Below are positions 50,805 to 62,020 of a stretch of 64,000 bases of DNA, one piece after another; within the stretch, counting starts at the first letter, position 1; every line of letters begins with the position of its first letter. The translations under genes and the position numbers were made by a program. The notes under the pieces are model-generated. The model did no database searches and was not told the DNA's origin. It saw only the letters and a program-made list of their open reading frames with translations. This DNA comes from Cycas panzhihuaensis (taxonomy: Eukaryota > Cycadophyta), in assembly GCA_023213395.1 (NCBI GenBank), contig CM041465.1:76577741-76641740 (forward strand). Direction: 5' to 3'.

Positions 50805-50826
50805 AAGAGAAAACATTAAGAGAAGG
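50805..50826 (+). other. C2 polypurine tract
   Basis: An A/G-rich run ending AAGAGAAGG precedes the TG of the right LTR. It confirms the plus orientation of C2. Confidence 0.8.
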
Positions 50827-51031
50827 TGTTAGAGTAGTAATATTTTATCTTTTATTATCTAATATTAAATTTAGGGTTATGTGTCCAACCTCTCTTTCAT
50901 TCTGTCTTGACACTTGTCCTCCATGTGTAAACTCATTTATATATATTATATGTATTTATATGGGGGTATTTATTTCTTATTAATACAATGGGATTAAAGT
51001 AACTTATTCTTTTATTCTTATAATTCTAACA
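50827..51031 (+). repeat. C2 3' LTR
   Basis: It begins TGTTAGAGTAGTAAT and ends AATTCTAACA, an inverted TGTTAGA/TCTAACA end. It is followed by AATGT, the right target duplication. Confidence 0.92.
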
Positions 51032-51036
51032 AATGT

Positions 51037-53604
51037 AAATGTAGCATATATATGTAATCGTAGCTGATGTATATAGTTAGAAAAATGTGTCAAGTGGGGA
51101 CATTATTTATAGAGTTTAGTCTAAAGAATGATACATCAGATTGGTGATTTTATAATGAAAAATATCTAACCTTGAGAAGTTTGTGCCTTAGATGGAGCTA
51201 AGTTATTCATATATTTAATGTCTTGCCATTTCACAAGTCAATCTAGTAATACAAGTGTTGGCTTGTCCATCTCCAAAATTGTAAGGTGTTATAAAGGGTT
51301 AAGTATTATGTGTTCCACATTTGTGCAAGTGTGAAGATAGGTCTATACACTCATGCATTCAATTGTAAGATTATCAAAAAGTATTATAAAGATAATGAAA
51401 TAAAGAGCCACTCAACTCCATGGCCATGAAATATGATGGATTATTATAAAGGCTAGTTTTCATTCATTTTCACAAAATTTATGGTGAACAAACAAACATA
51501 GGTGTTAAACTCTAAACACGTAAATACAAAGGGTTTGTCTTGTTTTCTCCTACATGTTTATAAATGAAAGAAATAAAATGCTTATTTCACTTAATGGTTT
51601 ATGGATTTGTGAAATTTATTACATGATGTGTAGAGAAGAGGTTAGAAAGCATTTATGAATCTAGACATATAGGTGTTGATTAAACATCACATCTTATTGG
51701 CCTCTAAACATATTTTCTTTAATGGGACATGCATTTTATTGGGTATTCTCCAACATTTTATTATGGCAAGTTGGATTTTGATCTATATTCTATTTCCAAG
51801 GATGTGAACTATGTAATTAACCATGTTCACCATGATGAGCTTGTTTGTAGAAGGAATCTTCCTAGGTCATAAGAACATTTAGTAAAAAATAATTTTGACA
51901 ACAAAAGTGGTTCCTGGCAAGACCCTTTTGAAGTGATGATAGATCCTACTAATAAGTCAGCCTTTTGCATTTTAGATGTCCCTCTTAAGTGTTATGATAC
52001 AAAGAAGGATACATGGGACTTTTTTGAAGTGGATGCATTGTATCCTTAGATATTTATTATCATTAATACTTGAAGCCTTTTTTCAAGTAACTAAATAGAA
52101 AGGACTTGAAATTTTGATGGTTCAAAAATGTATAAATCAAGAGATTTGAGGATGTAAACTCTTTGCTGATTGTATATTTTGTAGGGCCCATTATAAGGTG
52201 TTTTAAATAGTGTATCTCCTTGCATTTTCACAATGCTCCATTTGGCATGGGAACACTTGACTCCATGTCTTCAAAATATGAAGAAAGTATCAAAGACTTC
52301 AAAGAAAGGTCATTTTAAAGCCATTTATAGACATTTTCACAAATAGTTTTCAACATCAAGTAATAATGAATGACCTAAGAGCTTAAAGATGCAAAACTTT
52401 AGAGCAAATTCCACCATCTAATCAAATTAAAACAATTGGATTCACAGTGAGTGGGGTTTATATAACTTTCATTTAAAATTTTTTATATGATTCAATTAAA
52501 CATTATGTTGATGTAACTATACCCTAGAAAAGATAATGTGATATTTACACAAGTGTTGCCCAAATTAGAAAGAACAATAATAAATGACAAATTTTAAGTC
52601 CTAAAAGATAGAAAAAATAGAACTAAACAGACGTAGTAGATATTAGGGCATTGTATCAAAAAAATGAACTAAACTCATCATTCTTAAGTCAAAGTAGATG
52701 TGGTAGTAAACAAACAACAACATGGGTATTTTATATTTTGTAGTTACTAGATTTACAAAAATATCATTTTAAATATCTCAATTATTACAAATTCCAAATT
52801 GGATAAAAGATGGTAGAATGAAAGAGTAGGGATTTTGAGGTTGAACACTTGGTCTACTCGGTTTATAATTGAGGCTCCAACATTCTTCTCAACCCTATTA
52901 GATTTAGAGATTTTCCTCTGTAAATGTATCTCATCATTCTCTTCCAATTTTTTTTTTCTTTGGTTTGAAACTATCATACATCATATTATCTCCCAAGATA
53001 GACTTATATAATAAATCAAGGGAAAACAAGGTTTTGCACAAATTATTATTTACATATTGAATAGGGTATGATATGTTTTTATAGTAAAATTCCATTTTCT
53101 TAATAAATTAAAAGATTTACATTTGGTCTATTTGGTGTTTTATTATTCACACTTGTCAGGAAATTTATTTTGGTGATTTAGAGGATTTAATTTAGTCTAG
53201 CCAATGTTAATTTCCTTATATTGTCAAGAATTTAATGTTGTAGTTTGACTAAACCAACTTAGCTCTAATGGTATTCATTGATTGCAACAACGCATTAATC
53301 TTGAGAGGCCTGAAATGATGGTGGTTTGAAATATTTTGTTTTGTTCCTTTCTCTCTTTTGTATTTATTATGTTTCTAGCCTTCCAAGTAAATTACAAAAA
53401 TGTCCACAAATGAGCTTTATAACTAACCATTTTTCCTTATAAATAATACATATTAGCTTATTCATTCATTTTATAAGTTAGTGAGCATATTAGAGTGCTA
53501 AATATTTGGTAGTTGATCTTTAGCTCTTGTGTTAAATCAATGAACACCTTGTAGACCATATTATAATCAAATATTTTTTGGGGGTGGAAAAGGTCAATAG
53601 GCAC
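51037..53604 (+). repeat. G2 3' LTR, main fragment
   Basis: About 2.57 kb, homologous to the left LTR from its bases near 29250 onward and, after the N1 gap, to 34513-34926. It runs uninterrupted through the point where N1 sits in the left copy. A minus-strand frame at 52753-52977 has no domain. The LTR ends where G1 RNase H resumes. Confidence 0.88.
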
Positions 53605-55570
53605 TACTTGTCCCTTCTCACCCCACTCATTATTATTTGTAAAAAAAGATTGTTTCATTGGTTGGATCTTATTGAATAGGCTTTTTCATGACTAAAAATA
53701 ATCATCACTTATCTCCTGTATTGGCAATGACTAATTTTTCCAAACCATTCAAACTATATTGTGATGCATCTAGATCTAGGATTAGTGTTGTTCTCATATA
53801 AGACAAATGGCTCATGGTATTTGAAAGAAAAAAAATCAATCTTCGAGATCAGACCTACTCAACTTGCAATAAAGATATGTTAGCCATTCTCTATGCCGTG
53901 GTAACATAGCACTAATATCTCTTTAATAGCAAATTTACAATGCGTATCAACTACCACAATCTCAAATATCTCCTTCAACAACCTACTTTATTTGAAATAC
54001 AACAAAAATGGCTTACAAAAATTCAAGATTTTGATTTTGATATTGTATATAAGAGGGGCAAAGACAGCACTGTGGCTGATAACTTATTTAGAAAATATGA
54101 ATAGGAATCATGTAATGTTATTTCCACAACATTATTTGTATGGATTGACTAACTCCATTTTGAATATGATTGTGACTTGGTAACCAAAGACAAGTTACAA
54201 GATTGCTACCAAGGCAAACTTCTGTCACAATAGCCACTACATGGACATACATTGCTATATAAAGATCAAATCTACTCACTTAAATCTTTGGCACTAAAAA
54301 AGACCGTACTTAAGGAAGGACATGTTTCCCCATCTTTTGGACATTTTGGTTTTAACAAAACATGTGATTACATAAGAATACCATTTTGTAGGCTAGGGCA
54401 AAAATGTAATATATAAAACTTCATTGCTTCTTGTGATATTTACTAATGACTAAAGGTGAAAACAATAAAAACTCTTAGTCTATTTCAACCACTAGTAATT
54501 TTGAATCATAAATGGATAGATATCAGTATTGATTTTATTATAGGGCTATTAAAATCTCAAGTAAAGATATTATTTTGGTCATATTTTATCGCCTAATAAA
54601 ATATGCATATTTCATTACACTATAAAGCACAATAAATACACCTTAAGTTGCCAACTTATTCATGAAGTCAATCCATCATTTCTATGGGTTCCCTTAAACA
54701 ATTGTCAATGATTGAGATCCATAGTTTATAAGTAAATTTTGGTCTAAATTGTTTCAACTGGTAGTCACCCAATCACATATGAGCATAACTACCACCTAGA
54801 AACAAATGGCCAAACCAAGACCATTAACAAATATTTTGAGAGATATTTATGTTGCTTGATAGGATATAAGAAATATTCATAGGTGTGCTGGGTACACCTG
54901 GTTGAGTATTGGTATAATACTTCTTACCATTCAATAATCACGATGTCCCCCTTTTGGGCACTTTATAATTACCCACTACCAGATATTAATTCCTCCTTCC
55001 AAAAAATATCCAAGACACTAATAGTTGGATAAATCCAACAACAAACTTTATATCTTCTATAGGGTCTCAAAGATAATCTCCAATTAGCTCAAAATCATAT
55101 GAAACAAAAAACTAACAACCATTACTCTGAAAGAGAATTCAATCTTGGTAATTTGATCTTTGTTTAGTTACAACCTTATAAACAATCATCACTTAAGTCC
55201 TTTATGAAACAAAAGATTACTCCTTAGTTCTATTAATCATTCCAAATTTTGTAATGAGTTGGTTCTATCATCTATGCTTTGGATATGTTAGGTGCCTGAA
55301 TTCATAATGTCTTTTATATTTCCACCCTCAAGCCTAATATTGGCTCCCAAGTTGTGGCACAAATAGAATTAACTGTACTCGAAGAAGTCTAGTTTGTTTT
55401 AAATCAAAAAAGGATTCTTAACACTCATAGTAAACATTTGTGAAGGAGGAGAATTAATAAGTATCTAATCAAATGGAAATTACTTACACTCAAAGACAAT
55501 ATTTAGGAAGATGAAGACAACCTTTATAAGTTTTCTTACCTTTCCATGCTTGGAGGGTAAAGCATCTCAA
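53605..55570 (+). pseudogene. G1 RNase H, integrase and chromodomain
   Basis: RNase H resumes with TPL and KK, then AFS, a PF-x-L-x-CDAS-like stretch (about 53740-53780), MLAILYAVV (about 53876) and QDFDFDIVYKRGKDSTVADNL (in two parts: about 54026-54085). Integrase follows: GHFGFNKTCDYI (about 54339), HKWIDISIDFIIGLLKSQ (about 54506-54560), decayed DxGxxF and TNGQTKTINKYFERY (about 54800-54845). At about 55455-55535 the frame reads YLIKWKLLTL, then EDEDNL, the signature of a C-terminal chromodomain that targets chromoviruses to chromatin. Stops are numerous. Confidence 0.86.
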
Positions 55571-55592
55571 AGAGGTGGGGAGGAGGGGGGGA
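55571..55592 (+). other. G1 polypurine tract
   Basis: A G-rich purine run (AGAGGTGGGGAGG and onward) directly precedes the right LTR. It confirms the plus orientation. Confidence 0.9.
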
Positions 55593-55594
55593 CT

Positions 55595-55929
55595 TGTTGC
55601 ACCACTTGTAACTCCATTAATTAACTATAATATTTAGCCGTTAACTAAAATTAAGAACTGGTTATGTATTTGAATAATTGGCAAAAATATCAAAGGGTAG
55701 GAAATATTTTAATGATTGCATACCTACTTGTATAAGTTCTCTCCCCTTTTATAATCAAACATGATATGTTTTGACAATAAGTTGAATCACCTCAATGAAA
55801 GATTTGTTCAATGATTTTCTTCTAATATTTATGATCTTTTACTACTTGTTGAATATATATTTTTCACACTTAAAAACTTGCTAATTTGAAGCCATGTTTG
55901 AAGGAGGTGGTAACACAAGGTCTACTATA
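55595..55929 (+). repeat. G1 3' LTR
   Basis: It starts TGTTGCACCACTTG and ends GTCTACTATA (terminal CA mutated to TA). It pairs with 17132-17466 at identical length and is followed by the flank ATTTC. Confidence 0.93.
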
Positions 55930-55934
55930 ATTTC

Positions 55935-56752
55935 ATATTTTTTCTATTAGTATTGATGTCTCCCCATTGACCATGACATTATTTAGGTGTTGTAGTAGAG
56001 AGCTAAAGCTCTTAATCTAATCAAAATGATTACAAGTAACCTCATGGGCTATCAAGATTTGCTAATGGAACCTTGTGGCATCCCTCAAGTATCAATGATG
56101 ATTTTCTCTATTGAAATTAGTTATTTTCATGTTTAAGAAGCTTAAGACTCTTTTTATGTGAAATTTGAGCACTTGTTAGCTTATATTTTTTCTTTATATC
56201 TTTTTCAGTCTTCAAATTCCCTCAAGGAGGTCAAATTATCATCACTACTGGCAATACAAATCATACATAGTTCATATAATATTTTTGATTTTATTTATTA
56301 TTTTACAAAGGTTAAGCTTAATTAAACTAAATTAAATAATCCTTTGAGATCTACTATGAAGCCCCTAATCACTAAATAGGTAATTATATGAGCAAAATTC
56401 ATGTGACTAACCTCTAAATAAAAAATGAAGTAAACTAATTTTTTAGTTTTAATTCAATTGTACATGGCATACTATCATATTTTTCATTATAACTTTCACT
56501 TATATAATTCAAATTCAAAATTGCTTGAACCATTGGAAAGATGATTTCCATACCTTCAAAAGGATTGGTTCTATAAACCCCTTCTAATTTATTTTTATGC
56601 AAATTTCAATCATTAAAGATGATGAAGTGGAAAATTAATAGTTTTGCAAGTCCATTTTTAGAAACATTTAAAGCATATTTTCACTTGATTTTATGATTTG
56701 AGGGTTCCAAATGTTGAGATGTAATGTTTTATCTAAGTAAGAAAGGGGGTCA
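55935..56752. other. AT-rich sequence without recognisable gene
   Basis: This is the sequence in which G1 was inserted, continuing from 17126. It may be the internal 3' region of the element whose LTR-like end follows. No domain was recognised in any frame. Confidence 0.35.
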
Positions 56753-56950
56753 TGTAAGGACCATCCTCAATGTAGTCTAATGTAAGATTGTGCCACTTGG
56801 CACTCTCAGACTGATCAATTACATTAGAGGTTGTAACCATCACATTATTGATGTATATTTAAGGAGATTAAATCTTAATAAAAACATATACTCTTCTCTT
56901 CTCTATTTAAATTATGATTAGTCTTTGCTCTATTTTTCATCACCAAAACA
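56753..56950 (+). repeat. LTR-like block (possible 3' LTR)
   Basis: A 198-bp stretch begins TGTAAGGACC and ends CACCAAAACA. It is preceded by a purine tract (about 56735-56750, 'taagtaagaaaggggg') and carries a TATA-like 'gtatatttaagg' (about 56854). Its flanks are not duplicated, so it looks like the 3' LTR of a plus-strand element rather than a solo LTR. No partner was found in the window. Confidence 0.5.
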
Positions 56951-56970
56951 CTATTAGATGTTGAATAATG

Positions 56971-56971
<1 letters not shown>

Positions 56972-57014
<43 letters not shown>
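56972..57014. repeat. (TA)n microsatellite
   Basis: About 21 perfect TA dinucleotides lie shortly after the LTR-like block. Confidence 0.97.
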
Positions 57015-57017
<3 letters not shown>

Positions 57018-57593
57018 GAAATAAAAAATAACTCATTTTAAGTGCATGAGAACCTAGTTTGGTAGTGAAAAATACAAAATGAATGGAATAAAGAGTACGA
57101 TGACTATTAGATTTTTATTTGATGGTTTTGTTTTAAACTAAAGAAGCCCTTATTGATTGTTAATAAGCTTATTGATGTATTGATGGCTAGATGTAGCAAT
57201 AAAGGTGTTAGGCTTATTATCATGTAGTATAAGAGGTAAGACTAGCTTCAGAGCTACTTTTCCTATAATATACTTATTTGGCCAAGTAATTCAACTTGTT
57301 TTTAAAGTATGTTATTTTTAATAGAGCTAATGAACCACACATTTGAAATTCATCCCAAATAAGTAGTAGTTGTAGTAATTGGCTATCCATGTAATTTGGT
57401 AGATAGTTGTAGTTTTATATGGACATCAACAAAGTAATGTTATGCTTATTTTTGTTATAGGTATTCTAGGTGGAAACATTTACTTTCAAGGAAATGAATT
57501 ATTTTCAAGTTTTAAGTGGTGAAGTTCACTTGCAAAGACAAAATTGATTATCATTCTGCTAAAATTTGGAGATATAATTTAAAGATATTGTAA
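57015..57593. other. AT-rich sequence without recognisable gene
   Basis: No domain-bearing frame is seen. C5 is inserted at the right edge. Confidence 0.35.
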
Positions 57594-57965
57594 TGTTTTT
57601 ATTGGGATAATGCCTAACTAGCAAGTACACATGAGTACCTTGAGCCTCTCAATGCCACCTTGAGCCTCCTTGGGTCACCTCAAGCTACCTAACATCATCA
57701 AATAGATACTTGTAACTGATAAAGAGCTGTCACAACCACCTTAGGTAAGATATTCAATTATTTGTATATTATTTTAATATTTTTTAAATTTTAAATATTG
57801 GTTGGGTTGAGGTGCTTATTGTCTCCCTAAATTTGTCTATATATAGGTGGGGAATACCTCCCTGGTGTTTTCTAACACTACCATTTACATTTTAGAGATT
57901 ATTTGCACTTCAAAGATGATGTATACTCACTTGTAATCCTCCCACTCTACACCTCAAAGCTAATA
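57594..57965 (+). repeat. C5 5' LTR
   Basis: It matches the C1 LTR in element orientation. Shared landmarks are a TTGGGATAAT-like start, 'ccaccttgagcc', a 'ttattttaatattttttaaa' tract (about 57766-57788), 'ggggaatacctccctggtgt' (57847-57866) and 'ctaacacta'. The exact first base is uncertain by a few positions. Confidence 0.82.
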
Positions 57966-57967
57966 TT

Positions 57968-57980
57968 TGATATCAAAGTG
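57968..57980 (+). other. C5 primer-binding site
   Basis: TGATATCAAAGTG lies two bases after the LTR, the same spacing as in C1. It matches TGGTATCAGAGCC with decay. Confidence 0.75.
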
Positions 57981-60438
57981 AATTTAGTTGGGGTTTGAAA
58001 GAGTCAAAATGGTTTTATAGCATTATTTTTGGCATGTGCATGTCATTTTGATTTATTGAATCATATTAAATCATTAATGTTATAAAACTTTAGAATATTA
58101 TATAAATTTATTTATATATATATATTTTTTTCTATTTTGGAACCAAACATAGTCGATTTAGAACTCGTGATTGTAGCTTGCATGTTGATCATAATAGTAT
58201 CATATAACTACTCATTCTAATCATGATCGAATTCTCTAGCCACCAGAAAAAACTGCATGTGATTTCATTGCTTCTACTGGGAGAAATCTCTCTGAGAGCT
58301 GCTGCCTACCATTTGTGGTGCATTTCACTCTGGTGCTTTGTTTTGAGACTACAGGCAACTGTTTGGTATGAAATTTCACCAGTGCCTTGCTATCTAGGAT
58401 ACCTAGCTACCTTTGAAATTTGGTGAGAAACGGTACCTCCTATAGGGATTTTGAGTCACATGTGCCTCCTCATCCTCATGCATTCTCATTACACCAATTT
58501 TACATAAAAATTATATACATTTATCTCAGTTTTTTGATCAATTTTTGATTTGAATCACTTATGTTATAGTGGCACTCCTCTCACTATCATTAATTAATCC
58601 ATTTAAGTGATCTTTCATTGTTGTTTCACCTCACTATGATCGTTGTTCCTTTACATGCTTACTATCTATTTTCCTTCATTGTCTTTTTACATATAAAACA
58701 TATGTATTAATCTCATTCTTTGATCGATTTGTGTGGAGGATTGAGGCACCCCCTCTCCCTATGAAAAATCAAAGTGTTTCAATCAATGTTTGATTATTTT
58801 TCTCCCTGAATTACATCTCTGTTCCATCGTCATTCAATGACATTTAAAATTAATAAAGATTAAATATTTTATTTGTTATAAAGTTGATTAAATTTAACTT
58901 TATTTAATATCAATTAAAGTATGTCAATTTTAAAGGAGTTAGCCCCTTTAGTTTAGTCCCCTGTCTCCTCAAAGCCACGTGACCATACTATTTTGCCTTA
59001 TTAAGGGGTGAACGGCAAAATTTATAAGTTATTATTTATTTCTTTTGATTTTAAGGATATTAATTATATTGTATAAATCATGGGTTCCACAGCCCCTGCT
59101 TGGGACTAAGTTGATGGCTTTATTAATTTCCATGCCACCATGCTTCTTGTACTTAAAGGGTCTTATTCAAATTTTCTTTAAAAAATTTCATTTTATTAAC
59201 ACTTAAAGAGGACCTTTCTCTTTTTTTAGTGTAACTTTCTCTTAGAGTATCAAATTTCAGTGAAACCAACCTTGTTGGAACTATATTTCAAAGATCTTTA
59301 GGATGATATCATCTCTTAACTAATTTGGCTTTATTTCAGCTATGTTTGAATCAATTAAAGTCAACACTTTTTTTTAGTCCTTATTTAACTAGCCTTAAAG
59401 AGGTATGTTCATAGTTTTCATAATAACTTGATCATTTTAGTTTCGATTTCAAAACTGTAAGAACCATCAAAAACATATCTCAGATCTCTTTGTGATGGAA
59501 TCAGTCTCATCTTGTTTTGACATCATTTTATAGGACTTTAAATCTACTCAAGTTAAGGCTCTAGTTTAGCTATAAACAAGCTCATTTTGTAATATTTTTG
59601 AGATTTTTTTCATTCAAATTAATTCTACTTGAGTATAATCTACTACTAATCTATTTCTTAGAGTTATTTGTTGATTTTTTGTAAGGAATAAGAAGTCTAA
59701 GTAGAGCAATACATTAAACAAGTACTATCTACCTTTATTTTTATTTTATTTTTTACATTATCATTTAAATATAGACTATTTCTTGGGACTTCTAATTATT
59801 TCAAGTATAGTTTCTTCTTAAAATTGCAAGATTCACCTAGTTGTTTCTGTCCTTATAAAGGAACTATTTGGCACTCAATTTACAATATTATTATCTTACA
59901 ATATTAAGTGGCATATTATTCAACGAGTTACTTTATTGTTTATCAAAAGCTTTATTCTTTCTTCAGCTTGAAATTTACAAAAGTATAGTTACGAGGTCTA
60001 TTGATCAATTTTGTTTCAAAGTTCATTCATACATTCCAAAATATTGAGGATTTTATTATTTAAGTATATCACTTTAGATAAGTGCATACATTTTCTTACT
60101 TATACAAGAGTATCTTAATTCAAGAATATTAGATTGCATACTAGAATTTATTTTTTGGTTCACTAAAAGAAGAAATGTATCTTGATTCTTTTACTTGTAC
60201 TCATTGTGACTTTATAAAGTTTTGTATTATACTTTTATTTGAGATATATTTTTTGTATTGATTAAAGACATATTTTGTTTCATTTCATATCTTGAATAAA
60301 AGGAATCCTAGAGAGATTAAACAAGACCACATTAAATTAAAATTTACTTTTAGATTAAGAAAGAGAATTTTTTGAATTAACCACATCATTTTTAGCCTTA
60401 TAAGGGGAATGGTTAGGACCCCTGAAGTTATCAAAGAG
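57981..60438 (+). other. C5 5' leader
   Basis: About 2.46 kb. The stretch about 59200-59640 is related, reverse-complemented, to the conserved leader blocks of C1 (25430-26060). The block 60393-60430 matches C1 24469-24505. A frame at 58223-58426, in a slightly GC-richer patch, has no recognisable domain. The tandem-repeat cluster of the C1 leader is not evident here. Confidence 0.65.
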
Positions 60439-61560
60439 ATGGTATAAAACTTTGGAAATATGATAATCCCCAAGTTTGGTAGTAATAATTTTCTAAATTG
60501 GAGTAGGAGGATGAGACCCATCCTCATTTCTAATGATATGTAGGAGATTGTGAGAATAGGTTATAGTGAATTAGGTTAGAATGCCACTGACGTTGAAAAT
60601 GTAACTTATAAAGAAAATGTTAAAAAGGACAATGAAGCTCTTACCCTTATCTTTTGTACATTAGAAGATCATATTTTCCCATGGGTTAGTGAGTCAACAA
60701 AGTCAAAAAAAGCATGGGATACTCTATAGTTAATTTATGAAGGAGCTACATCATCTAAGCCTAAAAACCTAAGAAGAAAATTTGAAAACTTATGAATGAT
60801 ACCAATAGAATCTATGACAGAATTTATGATTAAGGTCTAAGACATAGTAAACTAGATGAGATCACTTAGAGATACATTAACAGAGTAAATAGTAGTAGAA
60901 AGAATATTGAGATGTGTAGGTTCCATAAGAAGGTTTGAAAAGGTAGCGACAAGCATAGGGGTTTCTAAAGATCTAAGCACTCTTAAGGTGGAATAACTAA
61001 TTACCATATTGATATCAGTTGAAGAACAACAAAATGTAAACAAATCCCTTGATCATGCCTTTACTACCAATTCCAGAATTCAATCTCATTCTCAAGTAGG
61101 TACATTAAAATCTAGAGAATCACCTCCCAAGAGAAGGGATAGAAATCCTAGAAGAGATTTACGTCAAGATCCACCTAAATATCAAGCTCTTGATCAAAGG
61201 AGACAAGGAGTAAACCAATGAAATATCAATCCTCCTAGGTATCAAAATCATGAGAAAAAACCTAAGGCACATTCATGTTTCCCCAATTACCAAGGACATG
61301 TTCAAGATACAAGGTTAAATTATGATTATTATGATAATAGACAAAGAGAAAATCTAGTTCCCCATTATCTAAAAAAGGGAAGACCATCCCACATTGAAAG
61401 AACTCATCCACAAAGTCAAAGTTTAAGCTGTGGGAGAAGAGAGACCCTATACTGCTTCTATTATCATTGTAGCGGTCACACGGAAGACAAATATTTTTCA
61501 AAACATAGACCACCTACCAAAGGTACTGTAAATACCACAATTTAGACAAGGGATAATAAT
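60439..61560 (+). pseudogene. C5 gag
   Basis: It aligns with the C1 gag from its first codons. It starts M-V-stop followed by NFGNMIIPKFGSNNFLNW, then TYKENVKKDNEALTLIF (about 60604-60655), ISVEEQQNV (about 61012) and a basic region rich in Arg, Pro and Gln (about 61110-61260). A zinc-knuckle remnant, CFYYHCSGHTEDKYF (about 61452-61497), has lost Cys positions. All of gag stays in one frame, so decay is by nonsense and missense changes. Confidence 0.87.
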
Positions 61561-62020
61561 AGACTTTTCCTATCTAATTTTAATGCCAAAGAAGAAGAAG
61601 ATGATAACGAGTACATTGATTTGGGTTGTTCTACATACATGATTCATAAGGAGCATTTAATCTATACCTTAGATAAAAGTAAAAGAGGTTCAATAATATT
61701 TAAAGATGATACATCCCATGAATTAGTTGGTAGAGGCAACATAACTCTCATGATAGATGTAAGAGAGTATAGACACCTTGATGATGTATTATATATTCCT
61801 ACCTTAAAGAAAAATCTACTATTAGTAGGGTAGATGATAGGTCAGGATTATAAGGTCATCTTTGGTAATGGAGAATGTATAATTAAAGATAAGAAGAGAA
61901 ATAAGGCAATTATTACAAAAGGAAAAATGATAAAAGATAGGCTTTTCAAACTTGTCCTTACTTCATCGAAGACCTATACCTTAAGAACTACAGCTAAATT
62001 GGATAGTGACTTATAGCATA
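61561..62020 (+). pseudogene. C5 protease
   Basis: Same frame as gag. The active-site stretch reads YIDLGCSTYMIHKEH (about 61612-61656); the family has D-S-G, so Ser is Leu. DDVLYIPTLKKNLLLVG (about 61783-61833) marks the end of the domain, as in C1 (NDILYVPALRKNLLSVG). A stop follows at 61831-61836. The fold matured Gag-Pol. Confidence 0.85.

Larger units (their letters stand above)
40857..51031 (+). mobile_element. C2: Ty1/Copia element with 205-bp LTRs, split by C3
   Basis: Equal 205-bp LTRs (40857-41061 and 50827-51031) enclose a tRNA-Met PBS, gag, protease and integrase, then (after C3) RT and RNase H, then a polypurine tract, all on the plus strand. Without C3 the element is about 5.0 kb, a normal Copia size. 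Flanks GATGC (40852-40856) and AATGT (51032-51036) are target duplications differing by two transitions. It landed about 15 bp inside the right LTR of G2. Confidence 0.92.
29239..53604 (+). mobile_element. G2: Ty3/Gypsy element with about 2.56-kb LTRs and two RNase H domains
   Basis: Long direct repeats (29239-34926 without N1, and 40842-40856 plus 51037-53604) enclose gag, protease, RNase H, RT, RNase H and integrase on the plus strand. The element interrupts G1 between the RT thumb and RNase H. With N1 and C2 removed it measures about 11 kb. The primer site resembles TGGCGACTCCACTGGGGA, known from plant Tat/Ogre-type Gypsy elements. Ends are uncertain by about 10 bp because the LTR start lacks a clean purine tract and the target duplications are not clear. 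Catalytic residues are lost in protease, RT and integrase. Confidence 0.88.
17132..55929 (+). mobile_element. G1: chromoviral Ty3/Gypsy, base of the nested stack
   Basis: Matching 335-bp LTRs lie at 17132-17466 and 55595-55929, flanked by ATTTG (17127-17131) and ATTTC (55930-55934). The internal region is in three pieces: 17467-19354 (leader, gag, protease start), 28015-29238 (protease end, RT) and about 53605-55594 (RNase H, integrase, chromodomain). Protein homology continues across both gaps, which are filled by C1 and G2. With inserts removed the element is about 5.76 kb. Short LTRs, an initiator-Met PBS and a C-terminal chromodomain suggest a chromovirus of Reina-like size. The clade is an inference. 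Confidence 0.93.

Noticed and set aside
17132-55929. Reading the stack as one giant element or as segmental duplication.
   Set aside because: Target duplications and restored protein continuity at each junction require separate insertion events.
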